A stretch of DNA of 62,680 nucleotides, from contig JAFECR010000019.1 in assembly GCA_018242045.1 (NCBI GenBank), forward strand, positions 74,719 through 137,398. The letters run 5' to 3'. Below are positions 1 to 11,289 of this stretch, one piece after another. How positions within the stretch are numbered: the stretch's first letter is position 1; each line of letters begins with the position of its first letter. The notes beneath the pieces are model-generated. The model searched no databases, was not told where the DNA came from, and was given only the letters and a program-made list of their open reading frames with translations. Source of the stretch: Pseudomonadota bacterium. GTDB taxonomy: Bacteria > Pseudomonadota > Gammaproteobacteria > Berkiellales > Berkiellaceae. Both the position numbers and the translations under genes were made by a program.

Positions 1-72
1 AAGCGTACATTCCTGGGGATTCGTGCGCTTGGCGCCTCGCCTAAATTCAAACTGATTCGAGCATATCGTATA
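1..72 (+). repeat. Dispersed palindromic repeat, type-1 core, right part (cut by window edge)
   Basis: This is the right part of a repeat seen in fuller form at 47946-48074 (reverse orientation) and 56618-56750. It shares the core CCTGGGGATTCG-GCGCTTGG-GCCTCGCC and ends with GCCTAAATTCAAACTGATTCGAG, the inverted counterpart of the family's other end. The left half lies outside the window. It sits just downstream of the glycosyltransferase gene, so it may be part of that operon's 3' untranslated region. Confidence 0.75.
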
Positions 73-94
73 CATTTAACTGACTTTACCTAGA

Positions 95-1144
95 TCAATT
101 TAAATCGCAGGTTTTCTTGGCGCCATCATGCCAGTTTTTATACATGGGCTTAACAATTTCAACCAAAATATAAAGACAAAGCAAAAATAGCACTGCAAAA
201 CTAAATGCAAAAAAGCTCAACTGGGGCTGTTTGTACACTAACAAGGCCAAATAAGCTAACACCGTATTCACGCCAATATATGATATGAGGACTTTCTGAT
301 GACTCCAGCCTGATTGAATAAGGCGTTGATAAGCATGTTTGCGATGTGGTTTTCGCCATTCTTCACCAGCCAGGATCCGACGTAGTAAGGTAATTGTGGC
401 ATCAAACCAAAAAAAGCCAGTTAATATGATCCAAATCATCAACGGCATTTGAAATAATTTGTAACTAAGGAATGCATACAGCGCAACCATCATCCCTAGG
501 AAACAACTACCACTGTCCCCCATAAAAATTCTAGCCGTCGGCCAATTCCAAAGTAGAAATCCGCTAACTAGTGCTGATAAACTCCAAGCTAAGGTTGCTA
601 GCTCATACGCCTGATATTGAAATAAAAGATAACCGCCTACTCCAAATACAAAAATTCCTTGTGTCGCAGCAATACCATCCGCACCATCCATAAAATTAAA
701 CAAATTGATAGTCCAAACCATCGCGACAACAAGCACAAGAAAGCAAATTGGTAAAGGCAGCCATGTTAACCAAGGTTGAATCAAATAGCCGCCTTCATTT
801 ACTAAAAATAACCCTATTCCCGCACCAATACATTGAATAATAAAGCGCAAGCCCGCGGAAAGATCTTGGTGGTCATCCCAAAAGCCCAAGAACCCAATCA
901 AAATCGCAGGAGAAAAAAACCAAAGGTACTTTTTGCTAATAATGTTAAGATAAGCTAAAACAATTAGGACAATGACCCATCCTAAGAAAAAGACAACACC
1001 ACCACCACGTGGTGTTGGCGCATAATGCGAAGAACGCTCATTAGGTTCATCAAGCATTCCTTTTTCAACAGCATACCATCTATAAATACCGACGAAAGCC
1101 CAACTTAAACCAAGTAACAAAAGCACATAGGAAAACCAAGTCAT
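95..1144 (-). CDS. Undecaprenyl-phosphate glycosyl-1-phosphate transferase (MraY/WecA/WbpL family)
   Basis: An integral membrane enzyme that transfers a UDP-activated HexNAc-1-phosphate to undecaprenyl phosphate, the first step of O-antigen or related glycan synthesis. The 349-residue protein is strongly hydrophobic throughout, with about ten or eleven membrane segments. Family motifs seen: DEPNERSSHYAPTPRGGG near residues 32-50 (the WbpL-type start of the first cytosolic loop), NLFNFMDGADG around 147-158 (metal/nucleotide site), GDSGS around 209-213 and a basic HRKHAYQRL loop near 268. The RSSH-PTPRGGG form fits WbpL/WecA-like initiators better than MraY. Its ATG overlaps the pyrF stop by four bases (ATGA), so it is probably translationally coupled as the last gene of the lapA-lapB-pyrF run. 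The exact sugar cannot be told from sequence. Confidence 0.88.
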   Translation of the reverse strand: MTWFSYVLLLLGLSWAFVGIYRWYAVEKGMLDEPNERSSHYAPTPRGGGVVFFLGWVIVLIVLAYLNIISKKYLWFFSPAILIGFLGFWDDHQDLSAGLRFIIQCIGAGIGLFLVNEGGYLIQPWLTWLPLPICFLVLVVAMVWTINLFNFMDGADGIAATQGIFVFGVGGYLLFQYQAYELATLAWSLSALVSGFLLWNWPTARIFMGDSGSCFLGMMVALYAFLSYKLFQMPLMIWIILTGFFWFDATITLLRRILAGEEWRKPHRKHAYQRLIQSGWSHQKVLISYIGVNTVLAYLALLVYKQPQLSFFAFSFAVLFLLCLYILVEIVKPMYKNWHDGAKKTCDLN

Positions 1145-1866
1145 ACATTAATACTCTCATTAATCTGTTGTAACAATACTTTTGGTTGAAGCGCATGCGT
1201 AACAGAACGCCCTATGACTAAATAATCACTACCAGCAGCAATGGCTTTTTCAGGAGTCATCACGCGCTGCTGATCTTGCAAATCATCTTCAGGCAAACGG
1301 ATCCCCGGGGTCACGCAGAGAAATGTTTTGCCAAAGCGCTTTTTCAAAATGGCAACTTCTTTAGCAGAACAAACCACGCCATCTAAACCTGCTTCATAGC
1401 AAAGCGTTGCTAATTGAAGCACCATCTCATCAACATCTTTTTTAAATCCCATTTGCTGTAATTCTTGTGGGCCAGAACTTGTTAATAAAGTGACGCCAAT
1501 CAGCAAAGGTTTTCTGCTTAATTGTAAAGCTGCTCTTTCAACGCCAGCTCTGGCAGCTTGTAACATGGTTGAACCACCCAATGCATGTACGTTCATCATC
1601 CAAACGCCTGAGAGTGCAGCTGCAAAGCAAGCTCCTTGCACTTGATGTGGAATATCATGAAATTTTAAATCTAAAAAGACATCAAAGCCTTGTTGATGAA
1701 GCTCTTTAATAAACTGCGGCCCAAACTGACTAAAGAGGGTTATCCCTATTTTTAAATAACATTGCGAAGGATCTAATTGAGAAATTAATTGGTGCAACTG
1801 CGCTTTTTCTTCAAAATCAAGCGCAACAATCACTTTAGCGTTTGTATTTGTATTAGTAATAGACAT
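1141..1866 (-). CDS. pyrF: Orotidine 5'-phosphate decarboxylase
   Basis: A cytosolic TIM-barrel enzyme that decarboxylates OMP to UMP in the last step of pyrimidine synthesis. At 241 residues it has the usual length. The catalytic Asp-Lys-Asp cluster is visible in DLKFHDIPHQV (about residues 66-76), and the phosphate-binding end is present as VTPGIRLPEDD and VIGRSVTHA. The start is supported by AAGGTG six bases upstream of the ATG. It follows lapB, as in many gammaproteobacteria, and ends in a four-base overlap with the next gene. A short Asn/Thr-rich N-terminus (NTNTNA) precedes the family core and looks like a harmless extension. Confidence 0.96.
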   Translation of the reverse strand: MSITNTNTNAKVIVALDFEEKAQLHQLISQLDPSQCYLKIGITLFSQFGPQFIKELHQQGFDVFLDLKFHDIPHQVQGACFAAALSGVWMMNVHALGGSTMLQAARAGVERAALQLSRKPLLIGVTLLTSSGPQELQQMGFKKDVDEMVLQLATLCYEAGLDGVVCSAKEVAILKKRFGKTFLCVTPGIRLPEDDLQDQQRVMTPEKAIAAGSDYLVIGRSVTHALQPKVLLQQINESINV

Positions 1867-1923
1867 TATACACCTTATAAATGATGGGCAAATTATACAA
1901 TAAACAAGTTAGTCAATAAACAC

Positions 1924-3108
1924 TTATTCGCCTTCAACACCTTGGATCGGCTTTACGGTACCCCATTGCCGACAACTTGGGCATTGCCAATGCATTAAAC
2001 GGCTCGCAAATCCACAATGACTACAACGATAAACGGCTTTTTTTTCAACTAATTGCTCGATGAGTGATTTTAACATAAGGAGATCATCACGGATCTCACC
2101 CGCCGCACGGCTTAAGTGAAACTCGATCAAATGTTTTAAACCGCGAACTGAAGGATGTCGATACATATAATCAGCCAAAAATTGGGCAGCCGTTCCCTTG
2201 CCTTGTTTTTCTTTTACTTTTTCAGCATGCGCCAAAACAATGCTAATCGAAGGACAGTGATGTAATAAATAATCGAGATATTCTTCTAATGCCTGATGCT
2301 GTTCCAATTGCTCATAACATTCAATAATGAGATTTAGCGCTTCTGGCAAAAAAGCAAGATCTTGAAATTCGATGCGTTTGTAAGCTTGCAATGCATTTTG
2401 ATATTTACCTAGTTTTTTTTCAAAATTTCCTTCAAGAAAACTAATTCGGGTGCAGTGTCTATCTTGCTGTAAACCTTGCTTTAGGTATTTGAAAGCAAGT
2501 TTGATTTTACCTTTTGACCAAGCATTTTCAGCATTTTCACAATAATATTGTGCAATTTCCTTGCTCATCGATTGCTTTGTTACTTCTTGTAATCTTACTG
2601 AAAACTGAATAGCTTTTTCCCAGTCTTTTTCTCTTTCGTATATATCGATAAGTAGCCTTAAACTCATTTCAAGCTGAACGCCATCGATATTGGTGATCTC
2701 AAGTAATAACAATTCTGCTCTGTCATACATCCCAGAGCGGATATAGTCTTGTGCTAAGGCTAATAAAGATTGGCTACGCTGCTTAGGTGTTAAGCTCGGT
2801 TTTGAAATTAAACTCTGATGAATACGAATAGCCCTGTCTACCTCGCCACGACGACGAAAGAAATTGCCTAAAGCTACCGTTGTTTCAACTGAATCTGGCG
2901 AAACATCGAGCATGCGAATAAAAGCATCGACTGCTTTATCCGTTTGCTCATTTAAAAGAAAATTAAGCCCTACATAATAATCTGAGCTTAAATGCCCTTG
3001 TTTAGATAGCAGGCCAATTTTTTGTGAGCGCTTACCCAAATACCATCCAGATAGTGCCGCTATCGGGAGTAGTAAGCAAATGAGTTCCAACAAATTAAAA
3101 GATGACAT
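1924..3108 (-). CDS. lapB: Lipopolysaccharide assembly protein B (TPR adaptor)
   Basis: A membrane-anchored tetratricopeptide adaptor. In E. coli, LapB (YciM) guides the LpxC deacetylase to FtsH and so sets LPS output. Here one N-terminal membrane helix (about 6-24) is followed by TPR-type helical repeats across about 40-340. A C-terminal rubredoxin-like zinc ribbon carries two CxxC knuckles, YRCSHCGF and WQCPSCRQW (about 358-380). The 394 residues match the family. The gene begins nine bases after lapA's stop; its own ribosome site is weak, suggesting coupling to lapA. The lapA-lapB-pyrF order is the conserved one. Confidence 0.95.
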   Translation of the reverse strand: MSSFNLLELICLLLPIAALSGWYLGKRSQKIGLLSKQGHLSSDYYVGLNFLLNEQTDKAVDAFIRMLDVSPDSVETTVALGNFFRRRGEVDRAIRIHQSLISKPSLTPKQRSQSLLALAQDYIRSGMYDRAELLLLEITNIDGVQLEMSLRLLIDIYEREKDWEKAIQFSVRLQEVTKQSMSKEIAQYYCENAENAWSKGKIKLAFKYLKQGLQQDRHCTRISFLEGNFEKKLGKYQNALQAYKRIEFQDLAFLPEALNLIIECYEQLEQHQALEEYLDYLLHHCPSISIVLAHAEKVKEKQGKGTAAQFLADYMYRHPSVRGLKHLIEFHLSRAAGEIRDDLLMLKSLIEQLVEKKAVYRCSHCGFASRLMHWQCPSCRQWGTVKPIQGVEGE

Positions 3109-3117
3109 TTTTTAACG

Positions 3118-3387
3118 TCAATGTTGGTTCTGAGTCGATAGTTCTTGGGCTTTTTTTAATTTTGTTTCCAGCCATTTATTCTTGGCTTTTAACTTAAGCA
3201 AACTAAACCCCATCGTACAAACACTCATGAGGACCCCCAAGGTTAAACAACACAATAAAATAGCAGATAAAGGCCATTGCTTTGTGCCAATCAGATAGTT
3301 TACTTCTACCATTTGCGCATTTAGTGCGGTAAACGCTATCCCAATGATTATTAGTATGACAATTAACATTATCCCAATAAACCGCAT
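3118..3387 (-). CDS. lapA: Lipopolysaccharide assembly protein A (DUF1049)
   Basis: A small inner-membrane partner of LapB. The 89 residues hold two hydrophobic helices (about 4-25 and 40-65), a short periplasmic loop and a basic, coiled C-terminal tail (KLKAKNKWLETKLKKAQEL), the standard LapA layout. It lies between the rpsA terminator and lapB. Its ribosome binding site (3391-3400) is a nearly perfect match to the 16S anti-SD, so lapA may be the strongly translated first gene of a lapA-lapB-pyrF transcript. Confidence 0.93.
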   Translation of the reverse strand: MRFIGIMLIVILIIIGIAFTALNAQMVEVNYLIGTKQWPLSAILLCCLTLGVLMSVCTMGFSLLKLKAKNKWLETKLKKAQELSTQNQH

Positions 3388-3390
3388 AAA

Positions 3391-3400
3391 TCACCTCCTT
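3391..3400 (-). promoter_or_regulatory. Strong ribosome binding site of lapA
   Basis: On the minus strand this reads AAGGAGGTGA, three bases from the lapA ATG when counted from the last SD base. It is the longest anti-SD complement noticed in the window. It fixes the lapA start. Confidence 0.8.
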
Positions 3401-3420
3401 GTTGTTCAAAGGCTGAAGGC

Positions 3421-3453
3421 AAAAAAAAACGGCATGAACAAAGTCCACACCGT
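3421..3453 (-). terminator. Rho-independent terminator after rpsA
   Basis: On the minus strand ACGGTGTG and CATGCCGT form an eight-pair stem (two G-U pairs) around a nine-base loop. A run of nine T follows. It lies 26 bases after the rpsA stop and before lapA, separating ribosomal-protein transcription from the LPS genes, perhaps incompletely. Confidence 0.8.
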
Positions 3454-3478
3454 TTCTATTTTACCTAAAAAGTCGAAG

Positions 3479-5191
3479 CTATTCTTCGTCTTTATCACTT
3501 CGGATGTGCTCTTTAAGCAAGTCGCCCAAAGTAGTAGCACCGGATTGATCACTGCCAGTCTTAGAGTAATCTCGCAATGCATCGGCCTCATCTTGCGATT
3601 CTTTTGCTTTAATCGATAGCAAAATAGTCCGATTTTTGCGATCAACGCCCACAAATTTCGCTTCTACGTCATCGCCTACATTGAGTACGCTGCGCGCATC
3701 TTCTACTCTATCGCGTGCTAGCTCAGAGGAACGTAAATAACCTTCCACAGCTTCTGCAAGCAATATTTTCGCTCCCTTAGCATCTACTTCTGTCACCTTG
3801 CCAACAACAATACTGCCTTTAGCATGCTCAGCTAGGTAATTTGAGTAAGGATCAGCGTGAAGTTGTTTGACTCCCAGTGAAATTCTTTCACGTTCAGGAT
3901 CAACTGAAAGCACCACTGCTTCCACTTCATCGCCTTTCTTATAACCCAGTACAGCTTCTTCCCCTGGTGTATTCCAAGAAATATCGGATAAGTGAACTAA
4001 ACCATCAATGCCACCATCCAGGCCGATAAAGATACCAAAGTCAGTGATGGACTTAATTTTACCGACTATCTTATCGCCTTTATTATGAGTAGCAGCAAAA
4101 GCATCCCATGGCGAAGCTTTGCATTGTTTCAAGCCCAAAGAAATACGACGACGTTCTTCGTCGATGTCCAATACCATGACTTCGACTTCTTCGCCTGGAG
4201 ATACAATTTTGGAAGGATGAACGTTACGATTTGTCCAATCCATTTCAGAAACGTGAACCAAGCCCTCGATACCAGCTTCAAGTTCAACGAAACAGCCGTA
4301 ATCTGCAATATTGGTAACGCGACCAACCACTCTTGTTCCTTCTGGGTAACGACGTGCAACCCCTACCCATGGATCTTCGCCCAATTGTTTTAATCCAAGA
4401 GAAACACGCATACGTTCTCTATCAAAGCGCAATACCTTGACTTGAAGTTCTTGACCAACAGTGAGCACTTCGCTTGGATGTTTAACACGTTTCCAAGCAA
4501 TATCTGTAATATGCAATAAGCCATCGATTCCGCCAAGATCAACAAAGGCGCCATAATCAGTGAGGTTTTTTACCACCCCGGTGATCATTTGACCTTCTTG
4601 CAAGCCTTCTAGCAATGCATCACGTTCTTGGGTATTTTCAGATTCAACCACAGAACGACGAGAAACAACAACATTATTTCTTTTTTGATCTAATTTAATA
4701 ACTTTAAACTCAAGTTCTTTGCCTTCTAATTGGCTCATATCTCGAACAGGACGCACATCGACGAGTGAGCCTGGTAAAAAGGCACGAATGGTATTGATAT
4801 CTACTGTAAAACCACCTTTAACTTTGCCGTAAATAATGCCCTTGACCACTTTATTTTCTTGATAAGCTTTATCCAGTACTTTCCAAGCTTCTTGTCTTTT
4901 TGCTTTTTGTCTGGAAAGACGGGTTTCCCCATAGCCATCTTCAATGGCCTCAAGCGCAACCGGTATGGTGTCGCCTTCTTTAATTTCTAATTGGCCATCT
5001 TTATCCATAAATTCTTCGATACGGATATATCCTTCTGATTTAAAAGGTGTATCGATAGTGACAAGGCCTTTTTCATAATTAATGGCCAGAACAACGCCAT
5101 CAAATATGGCACCTGGACTCATTTCAATTTTAGAGCTGGTTTCTTCAAAAAGTTGAGCAAAGCTCTCGTTGGTGGTTGGTATTGCGTTCAT
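3479..5191 (-). CDS. rpsA: 30S ribosomal protein S1
   Basis: The large mRNA-binding protein of the small ribosomal subunit. Six S1 (OB-fold) repeats are visible as recurrent G-V-V-x-x-I-x-x-(F/Y)G-x-F-V-x-L motifs, for example [20 protein letters not shown] and [20 protein letters not shown], each closed by ISLG(L/V)KQ. The start is placed at the ATG giving [17 protein letters not shown], which aligns with the E. coli N-terminus and has AAAGGA upstream; the in-frame TTG at 5215 would use that SD as coding sequence. This gives 570 residues, slightly longer than E. coli. The C-terminal tail is charged (SDKDEE). It follows cmk after a 233-base gap (5192-5424) in which no convincing promoter was seen. 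Confidence 0.97.
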   Translation of the reverse strand: MNAIPTTNESFAQLFEETSSKIEMSPGAIFDGVVLAINYEKGLVTIDTPFKSEGYIRIEEFMDKDGQLEIKEGDTIPVALEAIEDGYGETRLSRQKAKRQEAWKVLDKAYQENKVVKGIIYGKVKGGFTVDINTIRAFLPGSLVDVRPVRDMSQLEGKELEFKVIKLDQKRNNVVVSRRSVVESENTQERDALLEGLQEGQMITGVVKNLTDYGAFVDLGGIDGLLHITDIAWKRVKHPSEVLTVGQELQVKVLRFDRERMRVSLGLKQLGEDPWVGVARRYPEGTRVVGRVTNIADYGCFVELEAGIEGLVHVSEMDWTNRNVHPSKIVSPGEEVEVMVLDIDEERRRISLGLKQCKASPWDAFAATHNKGDKIVGKIKSITDFGIFIGLDGGIDGLVHLSDISWNTPGEEAVLGYKKGDEVEAVVLSVDPERERISLGVKQLHADPYSNYLAEHAKGSIVVGKVTEVDAKGAKILLAEAVEGYLRSSELARDRVEDARSVLNVGDDVEAKFVGVDRKNRTILLSIKAKESQDEADALRDYSKTGSDQSGATTLGDLLKEHIRSDKDEE

Positions 5192-5424
5192 ACTTTGTTT
5201 AATCCTTTGACGCAAAGGTAGTTAATAAACTAAGCGCCAAGTTCGTCAGGTTAATATTCGTTATCTTATTTTGGGTAATAAAATAACACCGTCTCCTTTG
5301 CCATACAGATGTTTCACTATGGGAACCACAATTCTCACAGACAAAAGGTCCCCAAGGCTAACATCTATGTCTTGCGCTTTCAACTAGTCAGTTAATTAGT
5401 GCCCCACTATCTTTGCCCATCCTA

Positions 5425-6105
5425 TTATTCTGATAAATCGTGCTCTTTTATTTTTGCCATCACGATTTGATAGACTTCTTGAATAGAAAGTGCGGTGGTA
5501 TCTAATATCAAAGCATCTGTTGCCGGTACTAAAGGTGCAACCGCTCGCTCTTTATCACGAATATCTCGCGCAGTGATCTCGGCCAATAATGCTTCGAAGC
5601 TCGTCGATATTCCCTGTGCTTGCAATTGACCTTGACGCCGTCTTGCTCTTTCTTGCGAGGATGCGTCCAAAAAAATCTTTAAGTCTGCCTGTGGAAAAAC
5701 AACTGTTCCCATGTCGCGACCATCAGCGACCAAACCTGGAGGTTCTAAAAAAGCGCGCTGTCTGTCTAATAATGCTTTTCTCACTTGAGGGATAGCGGCC
5801 ACTTTTGAAGCTGCATTTCCACATTGTTCCGTGCGAATAGTAAGTGAAACATCTTGACCTTCAAGAAAAACAACATTGGTTTGCTTATCAAAGAAAACAT
5901 CTAAATGCCCAGCAAGCACTTCCAAAGCAGCATGATTCTCTAATGAAACGGCATGCCCCTGTGCTGCTAAAGCAAGCACCCGATAAAGCGCGCCGCTGTC
6001 CAAAAAATGCCATTGCAACACTTGTGCAATTTGGCGGCTTAACGTGCCCTTGCCCGATCCACTCGGCCCGTCTACTGTAATGATAGGTATTTTTTTCAGT
6101 TTCAT
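5425..6105 (-). CDS. cmk: Cytidylate kinase
   Basis: Phosphorylates CMP and dCMP with ATP in the cytosol. The 226-residue protein has the P-loop [15 protein letters not shown] (about 10-24), the CMP-site loop with [13 protein letters not shown] (about 125-138) and the lid arginines in RARRRQ. Its ATG overlaps the aroA stop by four bases (ATGA). The aroA-cmk-rpsA order is the conserved gammaproteobacterial one. Confidence 0.96.
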   Translation of the reverse strand: MKLKKIPIITVDGPSGSGKGTLSRQIAQVLQWHFLDSGALYRVLALAAQGHAVSLENHAALEVLAGHLDVFFDKQTNVVFLEGQDVSLTIRTEQCGNAASKVAAIPQVRKALLDRQRAFLEPPGLVADGRDMGTVVFPQADLKIFLDASSQERARRRQGQLQAQGISTSFEALLAEITARDIRDKERAVAPLVPATDALILDTTALSIQEVYQIVMAKIKEHDLSE

Positions 6106-7409
6106 ACATCTGCCTCAATCAAAAGCCCTAACTGCTTGGCTATCTCACAAAAATTGGGAAAAGAGGTAGCAATATTATCACTATCACGAATGACTATTTT
6201 CTTGCTTGCCACTAAGCTTGCCATCGCAAATGCCATTGCAACACGATGATCTCCCTGACTTTCCACCAATCCCCCTTTAATCTTTCCTCCTTGGATTATC
6301 ATGCCATCTGGCAATTCCTCAACTTTTATCCCTAATGTGCTTAGCCCTTTGGCCATCACCGCGATCCTATCGCATTCTTTGACCCGCAATTCAGCAACCC
6401 CCTGAACATGGGTTGTCCCAACAGCACAAGCTGCAACAATAAAAAGGATCGGAAATTCATCGATAGCGCTGACCACCCATTTGGCAGGAACAGTGATCCC
6501 TTGCAACTGACTTCCTTTGACTTCAATATCACCGATGGGTTCACCATTTTCTTCTGTACAATCCATTATTGAAATATTGGCGCCCATTGCTTTGAGAATA
6601 TGGATGAGTCCAATTCTTCGTTCATTGATCCCCACACACCGTAGTTTTATATGCGAGCCCGGTATCATACTCGCACCAGCGATAAAAAATGCTGCCGAAG
6701 AAAAATCTCCGGGGATCAACATTTCTTGGGCTTGCAATGCTTTTCCAGGCGACAAGGTGATGATATTTGATTCAATTTTTATGTCACAACCAAAGGCATT
6801 AAGCATGCGCTCGGTATGATCGCGCGTAGGAATATTTTCAGTAATGACTGTATTACTTTTAGCCAATAATCCTGCCAACAACAAACAAGATTTAACTTGA
6901 GCGCTAGCAACAGGTAAGGTGTAAGCTATCCCTTGCAAAGGCATGCCCTCTATCTGCAAAGGAGCCACAAGCAAAGCTGCCGATTTTTGGGCAAAAATCT
7001 TTGCACCCATTTTCGTCAGCGGTTCAACGACACGCGCCATTGGACGTTTTTGAAGTGAGCTATCACCTGTCAACACACTTTTAAATGGCAATGCTGCTAA
7101 AAGGCCTGTTAACAAGCGCATACTGGTACCAGAATTACCACAATCAATAGCTTTGCTTGGCGCTTGCAACCCTGTTAGTCCCACCCCTTGGATATGCAAA
7201 TGACCGTTTTGCTGAAATTTAACATCCACACCAAGTGAACGTATTGCCTCAAGCGTTGCTAAGCAATCTTTGGCTTGTAAAAATCCTTTAAGGATGGTAG
7301 TACCTATACTCAAGGCGCCTAAAATGAGGGCACGATGTGAAATAGATTTATCCGCAGGAAATGTTGCTTCTCCTTGGAGAATGCCACCTGGTTTAACAAC
7401 TAAATCCAT
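6102..7409 (-). CDS. aroA: 3-phosphoshikimate 1-carboxyvinyltransferase (EPSP synthase)
   Basis: Joins PEP and shikimate-3-phosphate in the shikimate pathway. The 435-residue two-domain enzyme shows [12 protein letters not shown] (substrate Lys and Ser-His-Arg), [12 protein letters not shown] (PEP/S3P site) and GDFSSAAFF, plus the DEFPILF and VKECDRI segments. The first motif (ADKSISHR with GNSGT) is closer to the Bacillus/Legionella-type (class II) enzymes than to the E. coli type. It lies 30 bases after serC and overlaps cmk. Confidence 0.95.
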   Translation of the reverse strand: MDLVVKPGGILQGEATFPADKSISHRALILGALSIGTTILKGFLQAKDCLATLEAIRSLGVDVKFQQNGHLHIQGVGLTGLQAPSKAIDCGNSGTSMRLLTGLLAALPFKSVLTGDSSLQKRPMARVVEPLTKMGAKIFAQKSAALLVAPLQIEGMPLQGIAYTLPVASAQVKSCLLLAGLLAKSNTVITENIPTRDHTERMLNAFGCDIKIESNIITLSPGKALQAQEMLIPGDFSSAAFFIAGASMIPGSHIKLRCVGINERRIGLIHILKAMGANISIMDCTEENGEPIGDIEVKGSQLQGITVPAKWVVSAIDEFPILFIVAACAVGTTHVQGVAELRVKECDRIAVMAKGLSTLGIKVEELPDGMIIQGGKIKGGLVESQGDHRVAMAFAMASLVASKKIVIRDSDNIATSFPNFCEIAKQLGLLIEADV

Positions 7410-7439
7410 AAAATATCGTTGCGCCTGGATCTCAAACGT

Positions 7440-8522
7440 CTATCCATATTTCTTTTCAAAAGCTTTCATAAACTCCACAAGCAGGGCCACACCTTGGAGC
7501 GGCATCGCATTATATAAGCTGACGCGACATCCTCCCAGTGCTTTGTGACCTTTTAATTGCTTTAGGCCAAGATCATTCGCTTCTTTAATGAAAAGGGTTT
7601 CAAGCGCTTCATTGGGTAAACGAAACGGAATGTTGATCCGCGATCGATGCGGTTTGTAAACTGGATTTGTATAAAAATCGCTACTATCAATCACTTCATA
7701 AAGCATCGCCGATTTTTGCAGACACTTTTGCGCAAGTGCTTGGCAATTTCCTTGCTGCTTTGTCCATTTAAGCACTAAACCAAGAACATACCAGCAAAAC
7801 ATTGGGGGTGTATTAAAAAGCGATTGACTTTGTTGATACACCTCGTAATTCAGGATACTCGGGGTATAGGGATGAGCAAAACCGAGCAACTCTTTTCTTA
7901 CAATAACAACGGTAATACCAGAAATACCTAAGTTTTTTTGCGCACTTGCGTAAATCACGCCATAGTTATCAAATTGAATTGGTTTAGTTAGTATATTCGA
8001 TGTCATATCGGATGCTAACCACTTCCCTTGACAATTTGGCGGCTCATGAAACTCAACCCCATGAATGGTTTCATTATCTGTGTAATGTACATAAGGGCTA
8101 ATTTCTGAAAATGTCCATTCTTCTTTTAATGGAATTTGAGTAAATTGATTACCTTGAGAAGTGGCAACGCAATGTGCCTGACAGTATTTTTTTCCTTCGG
8201 TATAGGCTAAATCCGACCACGTACCTGTCACCAAATAATCTGCGTTTGATGCCTTATTTAAAAGATTCAACGGCACAGCGGAAAATTGAGATCTGGCGCC
8301 ACCGTGCATAAATAAGACTGCAAAATCCTCAGGGATCTGTAAAAGATCTCTTAGATCCTGTTCAATCATTTGCGTCAGATCCATAAATACAGGTAAACGA
8401 TGACTCAGTTCCATCACAGACATGCCATCATACCAATCTGGAATATCTGCTTTAATTTGATTAAGCACTTCGCCAGCAAGACAAGCTGGCCCTGCGCCGA
8501 AATTATAAACGCTATTCTTCAT
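7440..8522 (-). CDS. serC: Phosphoserine aminotransferase
   Basis: A PLP enzyme of serine (and pyridoxal) synthesis. The start is taken at [13 protein letters not shown], which gives 360 residues and the family N-terminus; an ATG three codons upstream (8531) is also possible. The PLP lysine lies in [10 protein letters not shown], and the phosphate-binding stretch [10 protein letters not shown] is present. The first 11 bases lie inside the end of gyrA, so expression is probably coupled. Unlike Pseudomonas, no pheA, hisC or tyrA genes lie between serC and aroA. Confidence 0.95.
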   Translation of the reverse strand: MKNSVYNFGAGPACLAGEVLNQIKADIPDWYDGMSVMELSHRLPVFMDLTQMIEQDLRDLLQIPEDFAVLFMHGGARSQFSAVPLNLLNKASNADYLVTGTWSDLAYTEGKKYCQAHCVATSQGNQFTQIPLKEEWTFSEISPYVHYTDNETIHGVEFHEPPNCQGKWLASDMTSNILTKPIQFDNYGVIYASAQKNLGISGITVVIVRKELLGFAHPYTPSILNYEVYQQSQSLFNTPPMFCWYVLGLVLKWTKQQGNCQALAQKCLQKSAMLYEVIDSSDFYTNPVYKPHRSRINIPFRLPNEALETLFIKEANDLGLKQLKGHKALGGCRVSLYNAMPLQGVALLVEFMKAFEKKYG

Positions 8523-11172
8523 CACTCTCATCTACATCGGTATCATCAAGTTCATCGGCTTCTTCATCAACATCCAACTCATCTGATTCACTTTCAGCAA
8601 TTCTTCGAGTTGTTGCAACTTCTTTGGTTGCTGCTTCATCAATTTCTTGTTCTTCTATTCGTTGTAAACCAACCAGCTTTTCATTGTTACTCAATTGAAT
8701 TAAAGTAACGCCCTGCGTGTTTCTACCAACAACAGAAATTTCTTCCACACGCGTGCGCACTAAAGTGCCACCATTGGTAATTAACATAATTTCATCGTTT
8801 TCTGCTACTTGAACAGCACCAATAACAGCACCATTACGTTGCGTTGTTTGAATAGAAATGACGCCTTGACCACCCCGTCCTTTAACTGGAAATTCTGAAA
8901 TCGCAGTGCGTTTGCCAAAACCATTTTCTGTAGCAGTAAGAATCGTGCATTCTTCACTTCTCACGACGATTAAAGAGATGACGTGTTGATTCTCTTGCAA
9001 TTTGATACCACGCACACCTCGCGCTGTACGTCCCATCGCTCGAATGGCCTTTTCATGAAAACGGGTCACTTTTCCAGCATCGGTAAACAACATGACATCG
9101 CGATTTCCATCTGTTGTTTCAACACCTACTAACTGATCATTTTCGTCAAGACCAATGGCAATAATGCCAGAGCTACGTGGGCGAGAAAAATTACTAATAG
9201 GCACCTTTTTCACAACCCCTTTTGCAGTTGCCATAAAAATGTAACTTGCGTCGCTAAAATCACGTAAGGGTAAAATGGCGCTGATCCGCTCATCTTGAGA
9301 CAAAGGCAATAAATTAACAATTGGCTTACCACGCGCATTTCGCGAGCCCAAAGGTAATTGATACACTTTTAACCAATAGACTTTGCCTTTGCTAGAAAAA
9401 CACAAAATCGTATCGTGGGTATTAGCAATTAAAAGCTGATCAACAAAATCCTCATCTTTAACTGCTGTTGCAGCTTTACCTCTGCCGCCACGGTGCTGTG
9501 CTTGATAAGCATCGAGCGGTTGTGTCTTCACATAACCTTGATATGAAAGCGTGACAACTCGAATTTCTTCAGTAATAAGATCTTCACTGGATAAATCCTG
9601 TTGAGTTGCAATAATTTCAGTTCGACGTGTATCACCAAATTGTGCGCAAGATTCGTTCAGTTCATCACGAATGACTTGCATTAATTTTGCCGGATTCACC
9701 AAGATTTCGATAAGTGCTTTAATTTGTGCCAAGATCTCTTCATATTCTTGGAAAATTTTATCTTGTTCCAAGCCGGTTAATCGGTGAAGTCTTAAATCCA
9801 AAATAGCTTGCGCCTGAGTCTGAGATAAATGATATTCATTCTTGCTCAATCCAAGACTTGGGACTTGTGATTCGGGTTTGGTAATATCTTCATTACCAGC
9901 TTTGGCGAGCATCGCACTCACCATTCCTGCTGGCCAGCTTCTACTTAATAGTTGTTCTTTAGCTTCATTTGGTGTTTTGGCTGCTTTAATTAAAGCGATT
10001 ACGTCATCAACGTTAGTAAGTGCAACGCTTAACCCTTCTAAAATATGAGCTCTATCTTTTGCTTTGCGCAATTCAAAATTGGTACGACGATTAACCACCA
10101 CGCGCCGATGACGGATAAAAGCTTCTAAAATTTGTTTTAAGTTTAAAGTCCTCGGTTGGCCATCCACCAAGGCAACCATATTGATACCAAACACACTTTG
10201 CATCGGCGTATGTGTATATAAATTATTTAAAATAACCTCAGCAACTTCATTGCGTTTAAGTTCAATAACAACCCGCATGCCATCTTTGTCGGATTCGTCT
10301 CTTAAATTTGAGATCCCTTCTACTTTTTTGTCTTTAACAAGTTCAGCAATTTTCTCAACCAGTTTAGCTTTGTTTACTTGATAAGGAAGTTCCGTGATGA
10401 TGATAGATTGCCTATTATCTTGTTCTTCAATATGTGTTCTTGCACGAACATAAATGCGCCCACGCCCAGTGCGATAAGCATCGACAATGCCACCTCGACC
10501 ATTAATAATTGCTGCGGTTGGAAAATCAGGGCCTGGGATAAGGTGTATTAATTCTTCTATGGTCGTATTTGGATTATCGATTAAAGCTAAACAACCTGCT
10601 ATCACTTCTTTTAAATTATGAGGCGGAATATTGGTTGCCATCCCGACTGCAATACCTGAGGTCCCATTCACTAATAAATTAGGTATGCGGGTAGGCAACA
10701 CTGTGGGGGCAAACTCAGTTTCATCATAGTTAGGTACAAAATCTACCGTTTCTTTATCCAAATCTTTAAGTAATTCATGGGCAAACTTCGACATCCGCAC
10801 TTCGGTATAACGCATTGCTGCGGCAGAATCCCCATCGACCGAACCGAAATTACCTTGACCATCTACTAATAGGTAACGCAAAGAGAAAGGTTGTGCCATA
10901 CGAACAATAGTATCGTAGACTGCCGTATCGCCATGAGGGTGGTATTTACCTATCACATCCCCGACGACCCTTGCCGACTTCTTATAGGGTTTGTTCCAAT
11001 CGTTACTCAATTCATGCATTGCAAATAAAACACGGCGATGAACCGGTTTTAACCCGTCCCGAACATCGGGCAAAGCGCGTCCTACGATGACACTCATTGC
11101 ATAGTCAAGGTAGGATTGTTTAATTTCATCTTCGATTTTGACTGGATGGATTTCTTTTGCGAGCTCAGTCAC
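8512..11172 (-). CDS. gyrA: DNA gyrase subunit A
   Basis: The breakage-rejoining subunit of the type II topoisomerase that introduces negative supercoils. The 886-residue protein has the family N-terminus ([20 protein letters not shown]), the quinolone region [16 protein letters not shown] and the catalytic tyrosine in AAMRYTEVR. The residue equivalent to E. coli Ser83 is Thr, a natural variant in several genera. The C-terminal beta-pinwheel has its GyrA box (QHRGGRGK) and ends in a very acidic tail. Translation starts at GTG with AAAGGAG nine bases upstream. The gene heads the serC-aroA-cmk-rpsA run and is divergent from ubiG. Confidence 0.98.
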   Translation of the reverse strand: MTELAKEIHPVKIEDEIKQSYLDYAMSVIVGRALPDVRDGLKPVHRRVLFAMHELSNDWNKPYKKSARVVGDVIGKYHPHGDTAVYDTIVRMAQPFSLRYLLVDGQGNFGSVDGDSAAAMRYTEVRMSKFAHELLKDLDKETVDFVPNYDETEFAPTVLPTRIPNLLVNGTSGIAVGMATNIPPHNLKEVIAGCLALIDNPNTTIEELIHLIPGPDFPTAAIINGRGGIVDAYRTGRGRIYVRARTHIEEQDNRQSIIITELPYQVNKAKLVEKIAELVKDKKVEGISNLRDESDKDGMRVVIELKRNEVAEVILNNLYTHTPMQSVFGINMVALVDGQPRTLNLKQILEAFIRHRRVVVNRRTNFELRKAKDRAHILEGLSVALTNVDDVIALIKAAKTPNEAKEQLLSRSWPAGMVSAMLAKAGNEDITKPESQVPSLGLSKNEYHLSQTQAQAILDLRLHRLTGLEQDKIFQEYEEILAQIKALIEILVNPAKLMQVIRDELNESCAQFGDTRRTEIIATQQDLSSEDLITEEIRVVTLSYQGYVKTQPLDAYQAQHRGGRGKAATAVKDEDFVDQLLIANTHDTILCFSSKGKVYWLKVYQLPLGSRNARGKPIVNLLPLSQDERISAILPLRDFSDASYIFMATAKGVVKKVPISNFSRPRSSGIIAIGLDENDQLVGVETTDGNRDVMLFTDAGKVTRFHEKAIRAMGRTARGVRGIKLQENQHVISLIVVRSEECTILTATENGFGKRTAISEFPVKGRGGQGVISIQTTQRNGAVIGAVQVAENDEIMLITNGGTLVRTRVEEISVVGRNTQGVTLIQLSNNEKLVGLQRIEEQEIDEAATKEVATTRRIAESESDELDVDEEADELDDTDVDESDEE

Positions 11173-11289
11173 AGACTACGGCTCCTTTGTTAGCCAATAA
11201 ACTATACTATTTGATAAGGTTTTTCTGGTATATGTAGGTGGCAATATTGTAGCATCTTTACCCAAGCCGGCACAGTACACCGTAAGTTC

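Noticed and set aside
4085..4393. 102-codon plus-strand ORF inside rpsA
   Set aside because: Antisense shadow of the repeated S1 domains, with no start signal and no coherent protein features.
8900..11100. ParC rather than GyrA
   Set aside because: The full GyrA-box and beta-pinwheel with acidic tail, plus the neighbours serC and aroA, fit GyrA.
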